A stretch of 64,000 bases of DNA, taken from NCBI RefSeq assembly GCF_904424705.1, contig NZ_CAJGBF010000002.1:434001-498000 (forward strand), given 5' to 3'. This DNA comes from Rossellomorea arthrocnemi (GTDB lineage: Bacteria > Bacillota > Bacilli > Bacillales > Bacillaceae_B). Made by a program: the position numbers and the translations under genes. Positions 7,631 to 17,658 of the stretch are shown here, piece after piece (position 1 is the stretch's first letter; every line of letters begins with the position of its first letter). Under the pieces are notes generated by a model that was not told the DNA's origin, searched no databases, and saw nothing but the letters and a program-made list of their open reading frames with translations.

Positions 7631-9820
7631 TTAGTTCATGATTCTTCTTACCGCATATATATCTGAAATCTGTTTAATTCTCTCAACCACTTTGTGTAAA
7701 TGGGAAATGTTTTGAATCGATATCGACATATTGATGGTGGCCACTTTGTTCCTGTCCGATTTTCCACTTACAGCTGATATATTTGTCTTCGTTTCATTCA
7801 CTGCCTGTAGTACTTCATTCAAAAGACCTCTGCGATCATAACCGGATATTTCAATATCGACATTGTATTCTTTCCGGTCATTCCCATCACTTTCCCACGA
7901 TACAGGAATGAGTCTCTGCTCCACTTCGTCTGCCATGACGTTTGTACAATCAGCACGATGCACAGAAACACCACGCCCTTTCGTAATAAAGCCGACGATT
8001 TCATCCCCTGGAACCGGGCTGCAACAGCGGGAAAGGCGGATAAGGAGGTTATCGATGCCTTCCACCTGTACACCTGCATCCTTTTTACGTTTGACAGGTT
8101 GAGCATTCAGTTCCTTCATTGTTTCTTCCAGGTTGTCTTCCTGTTCACGCTTTTTTCGGTGTTTTTCCGTTAAACGGTTGGCAATTTGAGCTGCTGTAAT
8201 GCCGTTATATCCAACAGCTGCATACATATCCTCCTCGTTGGAGAAATTAAATTTCTCTGATACACGCTTTATATTTTCAGGATTCAGGATTTCCTTCACA
8301 TCGAAATCCTGATTCTTGATTTCTTTTTCTACCAATTCCCGGCCTTTTTCAATATTTTCTTCCCTGCGCTGTTTCTTGAAGAACTGTTTGATTTTGTTCT
8401 TCGCCTGGGAGGTCTGGGCAAGCTTCAGCCAATCCTGGCTCGGTCCATACGAATGTTTAGACGTGAGAATCTCGATGATATCCCCGGTTTTCAGCTTGTA
8501 ATCAAGGGTGACCATCTTCCCATTGACCTTGGCACCGATCGTTTTGTTACCGATCTCAGAATGAATCCGGTAAGAAAAATCAATGGGGACAGAACCTGAT
8601 GGCAATTCCAACACGTCCCCTTTAGGCGTAAAAACAAAAACCATATCGGAAAACAGATCAATTTTAAGAGATTCCATGAATTCTTCTGCATTGGCAGACT
8701 CATTCTGAAACTCTAATATCTCTCTGAACCAGGACAGCTTCTTCTCGAATGAAACAGGTTCATTGGCTTCTTTTCCTTCTTTATACGCCCAGTGGGCCGC
8801 TACACCGTACTCAGCGATCTGGTGCATCTCAAGGGTTCTGATCTGTACTTCCAGAGGATCACCTTTAGGACCGATGACTGTCGTATGAAGGGACTGATAC
8901 ATATTCGGTTTCGGCATGGCGATGTAATCCTTGAACCTGCCGGGCATGGGCTTCCAGCACGTATGGACGATTCCCAATACTGCATAACAATCCTTGATGC
9001 TGTCTACTACCACACGAACAGCGAGCAAGTCATAAATTTCATTGAATTGCTTATTTTGAAGAGCCATTTTACGGTAGATACTGTAAATATGCTTTGGACG
9101 TCCAGAGATTTCTGCTACAATTTTCACATCGCCTAACTTGTCTTTAACCTCATTAACGACTTCATCTAAATATTCTTCTCGTTCCGCACGCTTCTTCTTC
9201 ATCAAATTGACGATACGATAATACTGTTGAGGATTTAAATACCTGAGTGACGTATCCTCCAGTTCCCACTTGATTTTTGAGATCCCTAAACGGTGCGCCA
9301 AAGGAGCGAAGATTTCAAGTGTTTCATTCGCAATTCTCCGCTGTTTCTCCTGTGGTAAATGTTTCAAGGTTCTCATATTATGTAGGCGGTCTGCCAGTTT
9401 AATCAGGATGACTCGGATATCCTGAGCCATTGCCACAAACATTTTCCGGTGATTTTCAGCCTGCTGCTCTTCATGGGACTTGTATTTAATCTTTCCAAGC
9501 TTTGTCACCCCGTCAACGAGCATAGCCACTTCAGCATTAAACGCTTCTTCAATTTCACCAAGGGAAATACCCGTATCCTCCACTACATCATGAAGAAACC
9601 CTGCAGCAACGGTTGCCGGATCCATTTCTAAATCCGCCAATATCCCTGCCACCTGGATGGGATGAATAATGTAGGGCTCACCAGACTTACGGTATTGCTC
9701 ACTATGGGCATCCCTTGCATACTCATATGCCTTCTGGACCATTTCTACATGCTCATCGTTTAGATATGCTCTTGTTTTATCAATAACCTGTTCCGGGGTT
9801 AGTACTTGATCTTTAGCCAT
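7631..9820 (-). CDS. relA: Bifunctional (p)ppGpp synthetase/hydrolase RelA (Rel)
   Basis: Makes and degrades (p)ppGpp, the stringent response alarmone, in response to stalled ribosomes. Domains in order: HD hydrolase with intact HDVVEDTG (about 75), synthetase with QSLHTTV and EVQIRT, TGS domain (about 390-450), zinc-finger region with [14 protein letters not shown] and ADCTN, and a C-terminal ACT domain. The intact HD site indicates a bifunctional long Rel, as in B. subtilis. The start is the ATG at 9820 ([11 protein letters not shown]) with AGGTGA 8 bases upstream, giving 729 residues; the GTG at 9832 overlaps that ribosome site. dtd follows. The long upstream gap to apt holds an inverted-repeat element and the apt terminator. 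Confidence 0.97.
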   Translation of the reverse strand: MAKDQVLTPEQVIDKTRAYLNDEHVEMVQKAYEYARDAHSEQYRKSGEPYIIHPIQVAGILADLEMDPATVAAGFLHDVVEDTGISLGEIEEAFNAEVAMLVDGVTKLGKIKYKSHEEQQAENHRKMFVAMAQDIRVILIKLADRLHNMRTLKHLPQEKQRRIANETLEIFAPLAHRLGISKIKWELEDTSLRYLNPQQYYRIVNLMKKKRAEREEYLDEVVNEVKDKLGDVKIVAEISGRPKHIYSIYRKMALQNKQFNEIYDLLAVRVVVDSIKDCYAVLGIVHTCWKPMPGRFKDYIAMPKPNMYQSLHTTVIGPKGDPLEVQIRTLEMHQIAEYGVAAHWAYKEGKEANEPVSFEKKLSWFREILEFQNESANAEEFMESLKIDLFSDMVFVFTPKGDVLELPSGSVPIDFSYRIHSEIGNKTIGAKVNGKMVTLDYKLKTGDIIEILTSKHSYGPSQDWLKLAQTSQAKNKIKQFFKKQRREENIEKGRELVEKEIKNQDFDVKEILNPENIKRVSEKFNFSNEEDMYAAVGYNGITAAQIANRLTEKHRKKREQEDNLEETMKELNAQPVKRKKDAGVQVEGIDNLLIRLSRCCSPVPGDEIVGFITKGRGVSVHRADCTNVMADEVEQRLIPVSWESDGNDRKEYNVDIEISGYDRRGLLNEVLQAVNETKTNISAVSGKSDRNKVATINMSISIQNISHLHKVVERIKQISDIYAVRRIMN

Positions 9821-9978
9821 GATCAAAATCACCTTTGTATTTTAATATAGTTCACGATTGTTCGATTTTAATGATTGTTACTATTATCAAAAAAAAAAGA
9901 GGTTCTGTAAAGTGTTTAGCGAAAAATTCTCAGAATTCATCTGAATTTGTCGATTAATGTCGATTAATAAATCAAAGA

Positions 9979-10138
9979 ACTCTTTTCGTAAAGATTGCTG
10001 ATTACCCCCCGGTACACTCTACCCTGTAAACCAGAGTTGAGGGGGGAACAGTTCTAGCCTAAGGCCGAGCGTCCACTCCCTGTAATCAACTACTATTGAT
10101 AGCTTCATTAAGTTGTCACCAAGCTTTACGAAAACAGT
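9979..10138. repeat. 160-bp inverted-repeat element (family member A)
   Basis: The ends are 21-bp imperfect inverted repeats: ACTCTTTTCGTAAAGATTGC at the left (9979-9999) and the complement of ACTGTTTTCGTAAAGCTTGG at the right (10118-10138), matching at 18 of 21 positions. Inside lie nested pairs (GATTAC/GTAATC and CCCCCC/GGGGGG). There is no coding frame. The same terminal sequence bounds the larger element at 26331-26659. It fills most of the 415-base gap between relA and apt; the remainder holds the apt terminator and a short run of A. Confidence 0.7.
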
Positions 10139-10149
10139 CCATTAAAAAA

Positions 10150-10188
10150 ATAAGGGCTGACACTTTAACCAGTTGTCAGTCCCTTATT
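10150..10188 (-). terminator. Terminator of the recJ-apt operon
   Basis: AATAAGGGACTGACAAC and GTGTCAGCCCTTATT pair and are followed by TTTTTTTAATGG on the minus strand. Confidence 0.8.
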
Positions 10189-10235
10189 TCAGTATATCAC
10201 AAAATTTATATATTTATCAGATTAGATAAACGAAA

Positions 10236-10748
10236 TTAGTATTGCATTAATGTCATGATATCATAGTTTTCGAGCTTGTCCCGGCCGTCAAGGTACGTTA
10301 ATTCGATTAAGAAAGCAGTACCCGCAACAATTCCGCCTAATTCTTCTACAAGCTTGATCGTTGCTTCGATCGTTCCACCGGTAGCCAGTAAGTCGTCGGT
10401 AATCAATACACGCTGGCCGGGCTTGATGGCATCTTTATGAATCGTCAATGCATCTTTACCGTACTCCAGACCGTATTCCTTCTGGATCGTTTCACGTGGT
10501 AACTTACCAGGTTTACGAACAGGAGCAAAGCCTACACCCAAGGCATAAGCGACTGGGCAGCCGATGATGAATCCACGGGCTTCCGGTCCTACAACCAGGT
10601 CAATTTGTTTTTCTTTCGCATACTCTACAATTTGGTCCGTAGCATATCTATAAGCATCACCATTATCCATCAGGGTTGTGATGTCTTTAAACTTAATACC
10701 TTCTTTTGGCCAATTCTCAACGATTGTAACATATTGTTTTAAGTCCAT
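10236..10748 (-). CDS. apt: Adenine phosphoribosyltransferase
   Basis: Salvages adenine by reaction with PRPP to give AMP. The 170 residues are the family length. The PRPP-binding motif [17 protein letters not shown] lies at about 118-134, and the adenine-site segment VVGPEARGF at about 51-59. GGAGG precedes the ATG at 10748. The gene overlaps the 3' end of recJ by 10 bases, so it is translated in the same operon, as in B. subtilis, and ends at a terminator. Confidence 0.97.
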   Translation of the reverse strand: MDLKQYVTIVENWPKEGIKFKDITTLMDNGDAYRYATDQIVEYAKEKQIDLVVGPEARGFIIGCPVAYALGVGFAPVRKPGKLPRETIQKEYGLEYGKDALTIHKDAIKPGQRVLITDDLLATGGTIEATIKLVEELGGIVAGTAFLIELTYLDGRDKLENYDIMTLMQY

Positions 10749-13102
10749 GCTTTTACTTCCTCCTCAATTGTAACAGACTCTTCTATCCTTTCATTAAACC
10801 AAGTCTTCAACTCTTGATAGGAAGAATATAACAATTCGTTTTCAAGCTCGTATTGTTGTTGTTTCTTCTGATATGTTCGAGATTCAGAAAGATCTTTCTT
10901 GGTTTTCTCAGGATTAAGAGAAATAAATCCATTGTCTATTGTAACAAACTTCAAATCAAAAAACACCTGTGACATGAAATCGATTGTTTCTTTTGACCAG
11001 CCTTTATACTTTGCAAGGTCATCCCCATGTTTATTCAAATCAAATGTTCCCCGTTTTGTGAGAAAGCCGTAGTACCATTTAAAATGGTCCCGGGTAGGCA
11101 TCGTACTGAAGAAATGATCTTCTTCCTGGAAGAAATGGGCATAGATCCGGTCCGGACGTCCCTTCTTCAAAAGATCTTCAAGTATCGGCTTGGAAGTTGG
11201 CAAATCTAAAAGCACAAGACTTGCATTTTCGGTAGATAGATTTTCAAATGTCGAGCTCTCCTCCAATAGCATCACTTCCTCTTTGGGCAGATTCAGTTTG
11301 TCCAATGTGGAGGGATGAAAGCAAATCATTGACTTATTTTCTGCAGGAATGAGCTCATTCCATTTATGGACTTGTTTGATTCCCCGCACATCAAATAATT
11401 GCCAATGATCGATTTTCACATCATGCAAAAACACCTGGGGCTTTTTGCGGTTATTCCATTCATTTATGGATAATTCACCAATCACAGAAGCGTTTGAAAA
11501 AGGTGTCATGTGGTCAGCCAGTTCACCGAGGCCAAAGCCTACGCCGTCTAATTGGACACCATTGCCTTCTAAAACAAGCTTAAGATGATTTTGTGCAGAT
11601 CCGATTTTTTTATAATGCTCGATGCTCACATTGTCAATAATCCATTTGGGCTTTGGATTCTTCATACCAAAAGGTGCCAGAAGCTGTAGCTTTTCAATCG
11701 ACTCCACTGAGATTTCGTCCATGGTCACGGGAGCATCGAGTTGTGTGACAGGAATGAAGTCCTCTGCGGTCAGTTCAGTCTCTGCCAGCTCATTCAACCG
11801 ATTTCTCAAGTGTGTTACATCGTCTAATTGTAAAGTCATTCCTGCAGCCATCGGATGTCCTCCGAAGTGCGGAAGGATATCCCGGCAGGTGGAAAGATTC
11901 TGGAATAGATCAAATCCGGCGATGCTTCTCGCCGACCCCTTCGCCGTCCCCTTTTCAGAGACGTAGCTGAGCACGATGGTCGGACGATAAAACTTATCCA
12001 CCAGGCGTGAAGCAACAATTCCGACTACTCCGGGATTCCAGCCTTCTTTTCCGATGACGAGTACATGGTTATCTTTCAGTGGGAATTCTCTCTCCACCAT
12101 CTCCACGGCTTCCTCGGTCATTTTAGCTACAATCGCCTGTCTTTCTTTATTTAAATCGTCAATTTCTTCCGCAAGTGCCTTTGCTTCTTCTGCATCTTCA
12201 GTCAGCATAAGATCTACTGCAGGATCGGCATCACCCAGACGACCGACGGCATTAATCCGTGGAGCAATCATAAAGCCGACGGTCTCTTCAGATATTTCAT
12301 GCTGCTTAGCATTGGCAATTTTGCATAAAGCTTTGATTCCCAATCGGTTTGAAGTCCGGAGCTGTGAGAGACCACGCTTTGCCAGAAGTCGATTTTCCCC
12401 TCTTAAGGGAACAAGATCGGCAATGGTCCCAATCGCTGCAAGATCCAGTAAATGGGTTGGCAGTTCACCATAAAGGGCATGTGCCAATTTAAATGCCACA
12501 CCTACTCCTGCAAGTTCTCCAAAGGGATATGCCACTTCTCCCGTTTTTGGATGTAAGAGAGCATACGCTTCCGGTAATTCGGGACCAGGTTCATGGTGGT
12601 CTGTAATGATCAAGTCCATCCCAAGCTCTTTAGCGAGTTTAGCTTCACTCACGGCAGAGATTCCTGTATCGACCGTGATGATGAGCGAAAATTCTTCATC
12701 CTTAGCCCAGCGGAACGCCCCTTCATTCGGTCCATATCCTTCACTGAACCTGTTGGGGATATAGAATTCAACCATGGCTCCCAGATCTCTCAGTACTGTC
12801 ATCATGACCGACGTACTGCTTATTCCATCTGCATCATAGTCACCATAAACGAGAATTCTTTCCCCGTTTTCAATGGCTTTATGGATTCGTTCCGTTGCTT
12901 TTGTCATATCTTCAAATAAAAATGGATCGTGAAATGAGTCACCTGAATCAAATAAAAAATTCCGGGCTTCTTCTACATCACCCAAGTCCCGGTTTATCAA
13001 TAATTTCGCTACAAGCGAAGGTACTTTTAGTTCATTAGCAAGTTCTGCTATTTTATGTTCATCTGATTCTGTCAATATCCAACGTGTTTTTGAGTTTAAC
13101 AT
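10739..13102 (-). CDS. recJ: Single-stranded-DNA-specific exonuclease RecJ
   Basis: A 5'-3' exonuclease on single-stranded DNA used in recombination, mismatch and base excision repair. The DHH domain holds [13 protein letters not shown] (about 80-92), DTGIS, and TDHHEPG. The DHHA1 domain carries FGGHPMAAG, followed by an OB-type domain. About 200 further C-terminal residues (787 in all) are typical of the long Bacillus form. The start ATG at 13102 follows GAGGGGTGAACGT. apt overlaps its end. The 5' side faces a roughly 300-base non-coding gap before the lapA terminator. Confidence 0.95.
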   Translation of the reverse strand: MLNSKTRWILTESDEHKIAELANELKVPSLVAKLLINRDLGDVEEARNFLFDSGDSFHDPFLFEDMTKATERIHKAIENGERILVYGDYDADGISSTSVMMTVLRDLGAMVEFYIPNRFSEGYGPNEGAFRWAKDEEFSLIITVDTGISAVSEAKLAKELGMDLIITDHHEPGPELPEAYALLHPKTGEVAYPFGELAGVGVAFKLAHALYGELPTHLLDLAAIGTIADLVPLRGENRLLAKRGLSQLRTSNRLGIKALCKIANAKQHEISEETVGFMIAPRINAVGRLGDADPAVDLMLTEDAEEAKALAEEIDDLNKERQAIVAKMTEEAVEMVEREFPLKDNHVLVIGKEGWNPGVVGIVASRLVDKFYRPTIVLSYVSEKGTAKGSARSIAGFDLFQNLSTCRDILPHFGGHPMAAGMTLQLDDVTHLRNRLNELAETELTAEDFIPVTQLDAPVTMDEISVESIEKLQLLAPFGMKNPKPKWIIDNVSIEHYKKIGSAQNHLKLVLEGNGVQLDGVGFGLGELADHMTPFSNASVIGELSINEWNNRKKPQVFLHDVKIDHWQLFDVRGIKQVHKWNELIPAENKSMICFHPSTLDKLNLPKEEVMLLEESSTFENLSTENASLVLLDLPTSKPILEDLLKKGRPDRIYAHFFQEEDHFFSTMPTRDHFKWYYGFLTKRGTFDLNKHGDDLAKYKGWSKETIDFMSQVFFDLKFVTIDNGFISLNPEKTKKDLSESRTYQKKQQQYELENELLYSSYQELKTWFNERIEESVTIEEEVKAWT

Positions 13103-13139
13103 ACGTTCACCCCTCAGCCTTACTCATTATACAAAAGTG

Positions 13140-13400
13140 AAGGGGTTGTTTCAATCTTATTAACAGACTGATTAAAAGATGGAGACGTACGGTGAGTCCG
13201 ATTACCGGTCCTGACTTTGGGATTCAGCTTGGGGAAATCGAGGCATAATCGTGATAATCCGGCGATGATTGGAGGTAATCCAGGCGGTATGTACCATAAT
13301 CAGGCCGTTTCCTCCATTCATAATCCAACCAAATTCAAGCCAATTTGCAATTTCACCCAAAAAAACAACCGACACTCCAATATGACCAATTCACTATGAA
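13140..13400. other. Non-coding gap with repeated TAATC motifs
   Basis: No convincing gene is present. Between 13195 and 13310 the plus strand repeats short TAATC/GATTA words at roughly 10-20 base intervals (CATAATCGTGATAATCCGGC, GATGATTGGAGGTAATCCAG, CCATAATCAGG). The recJ promoter should lie at the left end; no clear -35/-10 pair was found. Confidence 0.4.
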
Positions 13401-13403
13401 TAC

Positions 13404-13437
13404 AAAAAAACAGCCTGGTGACAAAAGCCACCAAGCT
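13404..13437 (-). terminator. Terminator downstream of lapA
   Basis: On the minus strand AGCTTGGTGG...CACCAGGCT forms an imperfect stem followed by GTTTTTTTG, immediately after the lapA stop. Confidence 0.7.
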
Positions 13438-13440
13438 TGT

Positions 13441-13776
13441 TTACTCCCCTACTTCTCCAACTGAGTCAGGGGCACGTTTTTTTAACGGAATGTCTTCGGT
13501 CTTTTCCTTGTGCATCCCTTCTGCCTGTTCCCTGAGAAGCAAATTTTCTTTTTCCAGGGATTTTACTTTCCGCTGCACGACGAATAATCGAAACAGTCCA
13601 ACAGAGCCGATGATAATGCCGCCCATCAAGACAGATCCAAGTATAACTAAAATAAGAGGCCAGTCGGATTCACCGAATAAATAATTGACGGTGACGGGAT
13701 CGACGTTGATAACAGCGAAAATCGATACGACTAACGCAAAGAAAATACCTAATAATAAGGTCCATTGAAATTTCAT
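13441..13776 (-). CDS. yrvD: LapA-domain membrane protein (YrvD-like)
   Basis: A 111-residue inner-membrane protein of the LapA/DUF1049 family. Two hydrophobic segments at about 5-24 and 40-63 flank the family signature NVDPVTVNYLFG. A charged coiled-coil tail (RKVKSLEKENLLLREQ) follows. In Gram-negatives LapA (YciS) works with LapB in envelope assembly; in Bacillus the role is unknown. It lies 14 bases after the cation efflux gene and precedes recJ, matching the B. subtilis position of yrvD. Confidence 0.85.
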   Translation of the reverse strand: MKFQWTLLLGIFFALVVSIFAVINVDPVTVNYLFGESDWPLILVILGSVLMGGIIIGSVGLFRLFVVQRKVKSLEKENLLLREQAEGMHKEKTEDIPLKKRAPDSVGEVGE

Positions 13777-13790
13777 GAGATTTCCCTCCC

Positions 13791-14717
13791 TTAAGATAAG
13801 TCTATTTGGTCATCATTTTCTTCAGAAGCAGGATTGAATGGATTGATATGAATAAACACATCATTAACATTGGATTCTTCCAAAAGATTCTCCTTGACTC
13901 TTTTCCCCACACGATGACCTTCCTCTACCGTCATATAAGGATCTACACTGATCTTCAAATCAATGATGACGTAGTGCCCATGCTCCCTTGCATGAAGCTC
14001 GTTGATTTCTTTCACTTCAGGGACGGACTCTACAATTTTTCGAAAAGGCAGGATATCTTCCTCATGCATGACGTGATCGAGTGTCGTATGTATGGATTCC
14101 GACCCTAAATGCCAGGCCATTCTGAGGACTAGCAGGGAAACGAATATACCCGCGACAGGATCCGCATAAACCAGCCAGCCGATATCAAACTTCCCTCCAA
14201 GAATGGAAGCTGATATTCCCACAAGAGCTGCAATGGAAGAAAACACATCCGAACGATGCTCGTATGCATTCACAATCAATGCATCACTCTTTATCCTTTT
14301 ACCCAAACGATATTTATATTGAAACATCGCCTCTTTCACAATGATGGAGAAGATGACGGCGTAAATCGCAATCGCTGTCGGAGGAGTGAGGGGGTGAAAG
14401 AATGATTCAATCGATGATTTCCCAATTTCTATCCCTACCAGGAACAGGAGGACAGCCACGATGATTGCTGCGATGGACTCCGCCTTACCGTGTCCATATG
14501 GGTGATCCTGATCCGGCGGCTGCTTGGCGGCACGCAACCCGATAAAGACCGCAAGGGAACCCGCTACATCCGAGGCTGAATGGACTGCATCTGCAATCAG
14601 CGCCCTACTATTCCCTAAAATACCGGCACCCCACTTAATAATGGCAAGCACAATATTCCCTACCACACCTACCATGGCGGCAAATTCCGCTTTCTTAAAA
14701 CGATCCTCATGATTCAT
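13791..14717 (-). CDS. Cation diffusion facilitator family transporter
   Basis: A 308-residue secondary exporter of divalent metal, exchanging the ion for protons. About six membrane helices cover residues 12-210, and a cytoplasmic ferredoxin-like domain covers about 215-295. Metal-site pairs are visible in TM2 (DAVHSASDVAGS) and TM5 (NAYEHRSDVFSS), an HxxxD/HxxxD arrangement. HPYGHGK between helices is typical of the family. Whether the ion is zinc, iron or manganese cannot be told from the sequence. The start ATG at 14717 has GGGAGG upstream. lapA follows directly, and secDF lies upstream with its own terminator between. Confidence 0.92.
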   Translation of the reverse strand: MNHEDRFKKAEFAAMVGVVGNIVLAIIKWGAGILGNSRALIADAVHSASDVAGSLAVFIGLRAAKQPPDQDHPYGHGKAESIAAIIVAVLLFLVGIEIGKSSIESFFHPLTPPTAIAIYAVIFSIIVKEAMFQYKYRLGKRIKSDALIVNAYEHRSDVFSSIAALVGISASILGGKFDIGWLVYADPVAGIFVSLLVLRMAWHLGSESIHTTLDHVMHEEDILPFRKIVESVPEVKEINELHAREHGHYVIIDLKISVDPYMTVEEGHRVGKRVKENLLEESNVNDVFIHINPFNPASEENDDQIDLS

Positions 14718-14770
14718 TCGTCTCGCCTCCCTTAGAACTCCTATTATTGTAACCCAATGCCGTAAAAAAT

Positions 14771-14809
14771 AAAAAAAGACAGGTCCGGGAAGAAAGACTT
14801 CCCGGACCT
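14771..14809 (-). terminator. Terminator of secDF
   Basis: AGGTCCGGGAAG and CTTCCCGGACCT make a 12-bp stem followed by GTCTTTTTTTATTT on the minus strand. Confidence 0.9.
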
Positions 14810-14817
14810 CTTATATA

Positions 14818-17082
14818 TTACACTTGCGGTTCATCCGACCACGTTTTCTTTTCTTTGACGGTTTTGATGGTTCCCTTTTTCTTCAGCTCTTTCTTTTTCA
14901 TCACAAGCCATACTTGGGACGCGATGAATACGGAAGAATAAGTACCTGAAATTAACCCTACCAATAAAGCAATAGAGAAGTTACGGATGGACTCACTTCC
15001 AAAGATCATGAGTGCAATGACCGTGAATACAACGGTTAACACAGTATTGACTGAACGTCCCATCGTTTGTCTGATACTTTGATTCACCACTTCTTCAATG
15101 TCTTTATCCGTCTTCAAGCGACGTTTCTTGTGCAGGTTCTCACGGAGCCTGTCGAAGGTGACGATCGTATCATTGATCGAATAACCGACGATTGTCAGGA
15201 CCGCTGCAATGAACGTGATATCCACTTCAAGTCTTGTCAAACTGAAGAAGGCAATGATAAAGAATGCATCATGGAGGAGGGCAAGGATTGCTCCCAAAGC
15301 CATTCTCCATTCGAAACGGACAGTAACATATATAATGATCCCGATAGAAGCAATCGCCACGGCGATCATGGCATTCTGTGCGAGTTCCTTCCCGATTACA
15401 GGAGATACGGTACTGATACTCGGCTCAGCCCCATAAAGCTTGTTAAAGTGATCTTTCAATTTGGCAATATCATCTTTACTCAGGTCATCCGTATAGCGGA
15501 CGACGGCAATATTATCTTTATCCCCTGAGATGACTACATCATCTGAAGGCAGTTTGATTTCCTTCAATTCATCCTGGACTTGTTCCGTCTTCAAGCTTTG
15601 ATCTGCCAGGACTTCCATACGGGAACCACTGACAAAGTCAATACCAAGATTCAGTCTGAAGACAGCCAGAATGATGATCCCCGCTGTGATAAGTACAGCT
15701 GACAAGGTAAAGAATTTCTTCCGTTGCGCTGCGAAATCAAAGCGGTCGAAGCGGGTAGGCAGATCAAGTGTATCGTAGTTCTCCGCCAAATCCTTGATTT
15801 CGGACTTTTTGACACCGAACCAGCCCGGCTTTTTATTAAAGATGCGGCTGTTAACCCAAAGGCCAAGCAATAGGCGTGAACCCCATACCGCGGTGATGAA
15901 GCTGGTCAGGATACTGACAATCAACATCGTAGCGAATCCTCTGACAGAACTTGTTCCATAGAAGAAGAGAACAGCCGCTGCAAGGATTGTGGTTACGTTG
16001 GCATCCAATATCGTTAAGAAAGACGATTTATTACCGGCCTGGAACGCAGAACGGATCGGTTTTCCAACCCGCATCTCTTCTTTGATCCGTTCGTAGGTAA
16101 TGATATTCGCATCGACGGCCATCCCGACACCGAGGATGAGCGCGGCGATTCCCGGCAGGGTCAGAACCCCATTCATCATATCGAAAATCAGTAGAATGAG
16201 GTAGATATAAACAGAAAGGGTGATCGTTGCGATCAGTCCAGGGAAACGGTAATATGCAATCATGAATAAGAAAATGATGGCAATTCCGATAATCCCCGCT
16301 GTCACTGTTTTATCCAGTGCCTGCTGACCGAATTGGGCCCCAACAGATGTGGAATACTTTTCATCCAGTTTGACCGGAAGTGCCCCGGCATTCAGTAAGG
16401 ACGCCAGATTCTGGGCACGCTCAACCGTGAAGTTCCCTTCAATGATGACTTCATCCGAGTTAATCGGTTTATTCACTGCCGGGTCGGATAAGAATTTCGG
16501 GTCTTCTTTTCCTGCCTCAGCTTTGTATGAATCTTTTCCTTCCTCGAAATCCAACCAGATCACGAGTTGATTCTGTGGAGCCATTGCATAAATATCTTTC
16601 GTTAATTCGTAAAATTTCGAGCGATCCTTCAATTTTAAGGAAACGATCGGATTGTTCTTGTCATCAAACGTTTGTTTCGCAGAACCGGATGCAAGATCCG
16701 ATCCGTCCAGACGGACTTTATCGTTCACGTCACGGAACGTCAGATTGGCTTGAGTGGAGAGGATTTCCCTTGCTTCGTTCTGGTCCTCCACCCCGGCGAG
16801 TTGAACACGGATTCTATTTCCGTCTTCAATTTGAATATTAGGCTCACTGACACCTAATACGTTAATACGCTTGTCCAATGCATCGGCTGTATTGGCAACG
16901 GTTTCTTTTGTGATTTCCTGACCTTTTTTGATTGGCTGAACTTCATAAAGAACTTCAAACCCGCCCTGCAGGTCCAATCCCAGTTTAATGTTATCAACAA
17001 TACTCTTCGTCGTTCCTCCCATAGTACCTGCAAGTAATACCACAAGTATAAAGAAGGCGATTATTCGGCCACGCTTTACCAT
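14818..17082 (-). CDS. secDF: Fused protein translocase subunit SecDF
   Basis: A membrane component that uses the proton gradient to help SecYEG complete protein export. It is the fused form of 754 residues, typical of Bacillus. The SecD half has DLQGGFEVLYEV near the N-terminus, a large extracellular P1 domain, and GMAVDANIITYERIKEE. The SecF half begins near residue 440 with LNLGIDFVSGS and contains YSINDTIVTFDRLRE. Twelve membrane helices are expected. AAGGAGG lies 11 bases before the ATG, slightly long. A strong terminator follows. comN lies upstream. Confidence 0.97.
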   Translation of the reverse strand: MVKRGRIIAFFILVVLLAGTMGGTTKSIVDNIKLGLDLQGGFEVLYEVQPIKKGQEITKETVANTADALDKRINVLGVSEPNIQIEDGNRIRVQLAGVEDQNEAREILSTQANLTFRDVNDKVRLDGSDLASGSAKQTFDDKNNPIVSLKLKDRSKFYELTKDIYAMAPQNQLVIWLDFEEGKDSYKAEAGKEDPKFLSDPAVNKPINSDEVIIEGNFTVERAQNLASLLNAGALPVKLDEKYSTSVGAQFGQQALDKTVTAGIIGIAIIFLFMIAYYRFPGLIATITLSVYIYLILLIFDMMNGVLTLPGIAALILGVGMAVDANIITYERIKEEMRVGKPIRSAFQAGNKSSFLTILDANVTTILAAAVLFFYGTSSVRGFATMLIVSILTSFITAVWGSRLLLGLWVNSRIFNKKPGWFGVKKSEIKDLAENYDTLDLPTRFDRFDFAAQRKKFFTLSAVLITAGIIILAVFRLNLGIDFVSGSRMEVLADQSLKTEQVQDELKEIKLPSDDVVISGDKDNIAVVRYTDDLSKDDIAKLKDHFNKLYGAEPSISTVSPVIGKELAQNAMIAVAIASIGIIIYVTVRFEWRMALGAILALLHDAFFIIAFFSLTRLEVDITFIAAVLTIVGYSINDTIVTFDRLRENLHKKRRLKTDKDIEEVVNQSIRQTMGRSVNTVLTVVFTVIALMIFGSESIRNFSIALLVGLISGTYSSVFIASQVWLVMKKKELKKKGTIKTVKEKKTWSDEPQV

Positions 17083-17212
17083 TATGTATAGATCCTCCTT
17101 GCCGTTTTAAAAACCATACGAACTATGTGCTTCAAAAAGTAATATAATTCCTGAATTCTTCGGGCATTCTCATTATCTACGAGAAAGAAAAGAGTGTCAA
17201 TTTCTTTTCGGA

Positions 17213-17533
17213 CTATTTTCCATTCTTATTCGGGCGAAGAAGCTCATTCAACTCGTCTTCATTCACTTCGGTAAACCAATTGGGAGACCTGTACGCTTCG
17301 ATCGTTTCAAAGCTCATATACTCCCCGGGCTTGACCGTTAACACATCACTCACTAACTGAAAGACCTTTACATCTGTTTCTGGTTTCTTCCATTTTTTCT
17401 TCGTTAAGTAGGACCATAGCCGGTCAGCGTTTGCCTTGCCGTATCCAAGAATTTCAAATTCTTCTACTTTGCTTACAAGCGCTGGTACTAATGATTCATA
17501 AAAACGATCGTAAGGATGCTGATTATTCTTCAT
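17213..17533 (-). CDS. comN: Post-transcriptional regulator ComN (YrzD)
   Basis: A 106-residue cytoplasmic protein of the ComN family. In B. subtilis it controls comE mRNA after transcription and is directed to division sites and poles with DivIVA. The sequence is helical and charged, with the family-type stretch ANADRLWSYLTKKKW and a conserved SPNWF near the C-terminus. It lies between secDF and the divergent spoVB, as in B. subtilis. The ATG at 17533 is spaced 125 bases from the spoVB start. Its presence fits a genome with DNA-uptake or pilus functions, but that link is inference. Confidence 0.85.
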   Translation of the reverse strand: MKNNQHPYDRFYESLVPALVSKVEEFEILGYGKANADRLWSYLTKKKWKKPETDVKVFQLVSDVLTVKPGEYMSFETIEAYRSPNWFTEVNEDELNELLRPNKNGK

Positions 17534-17583
17534 TACCCGTCCACCCCATTTGGGCTATATTTAGCCGGAATTGTTCACTACTT

Positions 17584-17615
17584 GTCATGCTTTGTCCACC
17601 ATTGTGCATATACAT
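17584..17615 (+). promoter_or_regulatory. Candidate sigma-E promoter of spoVB
   Basis: TCATGCTT and CATATACAT lie about 14 bases apart upstream of spoVB. They resemble the sigma-E elements (-35 ATATT-like, -10 CATACAAT) only partly. spoVB of B. subtilis is mother-cell expressed, which supports the guess. Confidence 0.35.
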
Positions 17616-17658
17616 CATTGTAAACGATAATACCAATTTTGAGAAGGCAGGGAATTTT

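Noticed and set aside
9840-10235. Insertion sequence between relA and apt
   Set aside because: No transposase frame is present; only a short non-coding inverted-repeat element is supported.
17431-17658. Upstream extension of spoVB by 76 codons
   Set aside because: It overlaps comN on the other strand, and the ribosome site and family start both point to the ATG at 17659.
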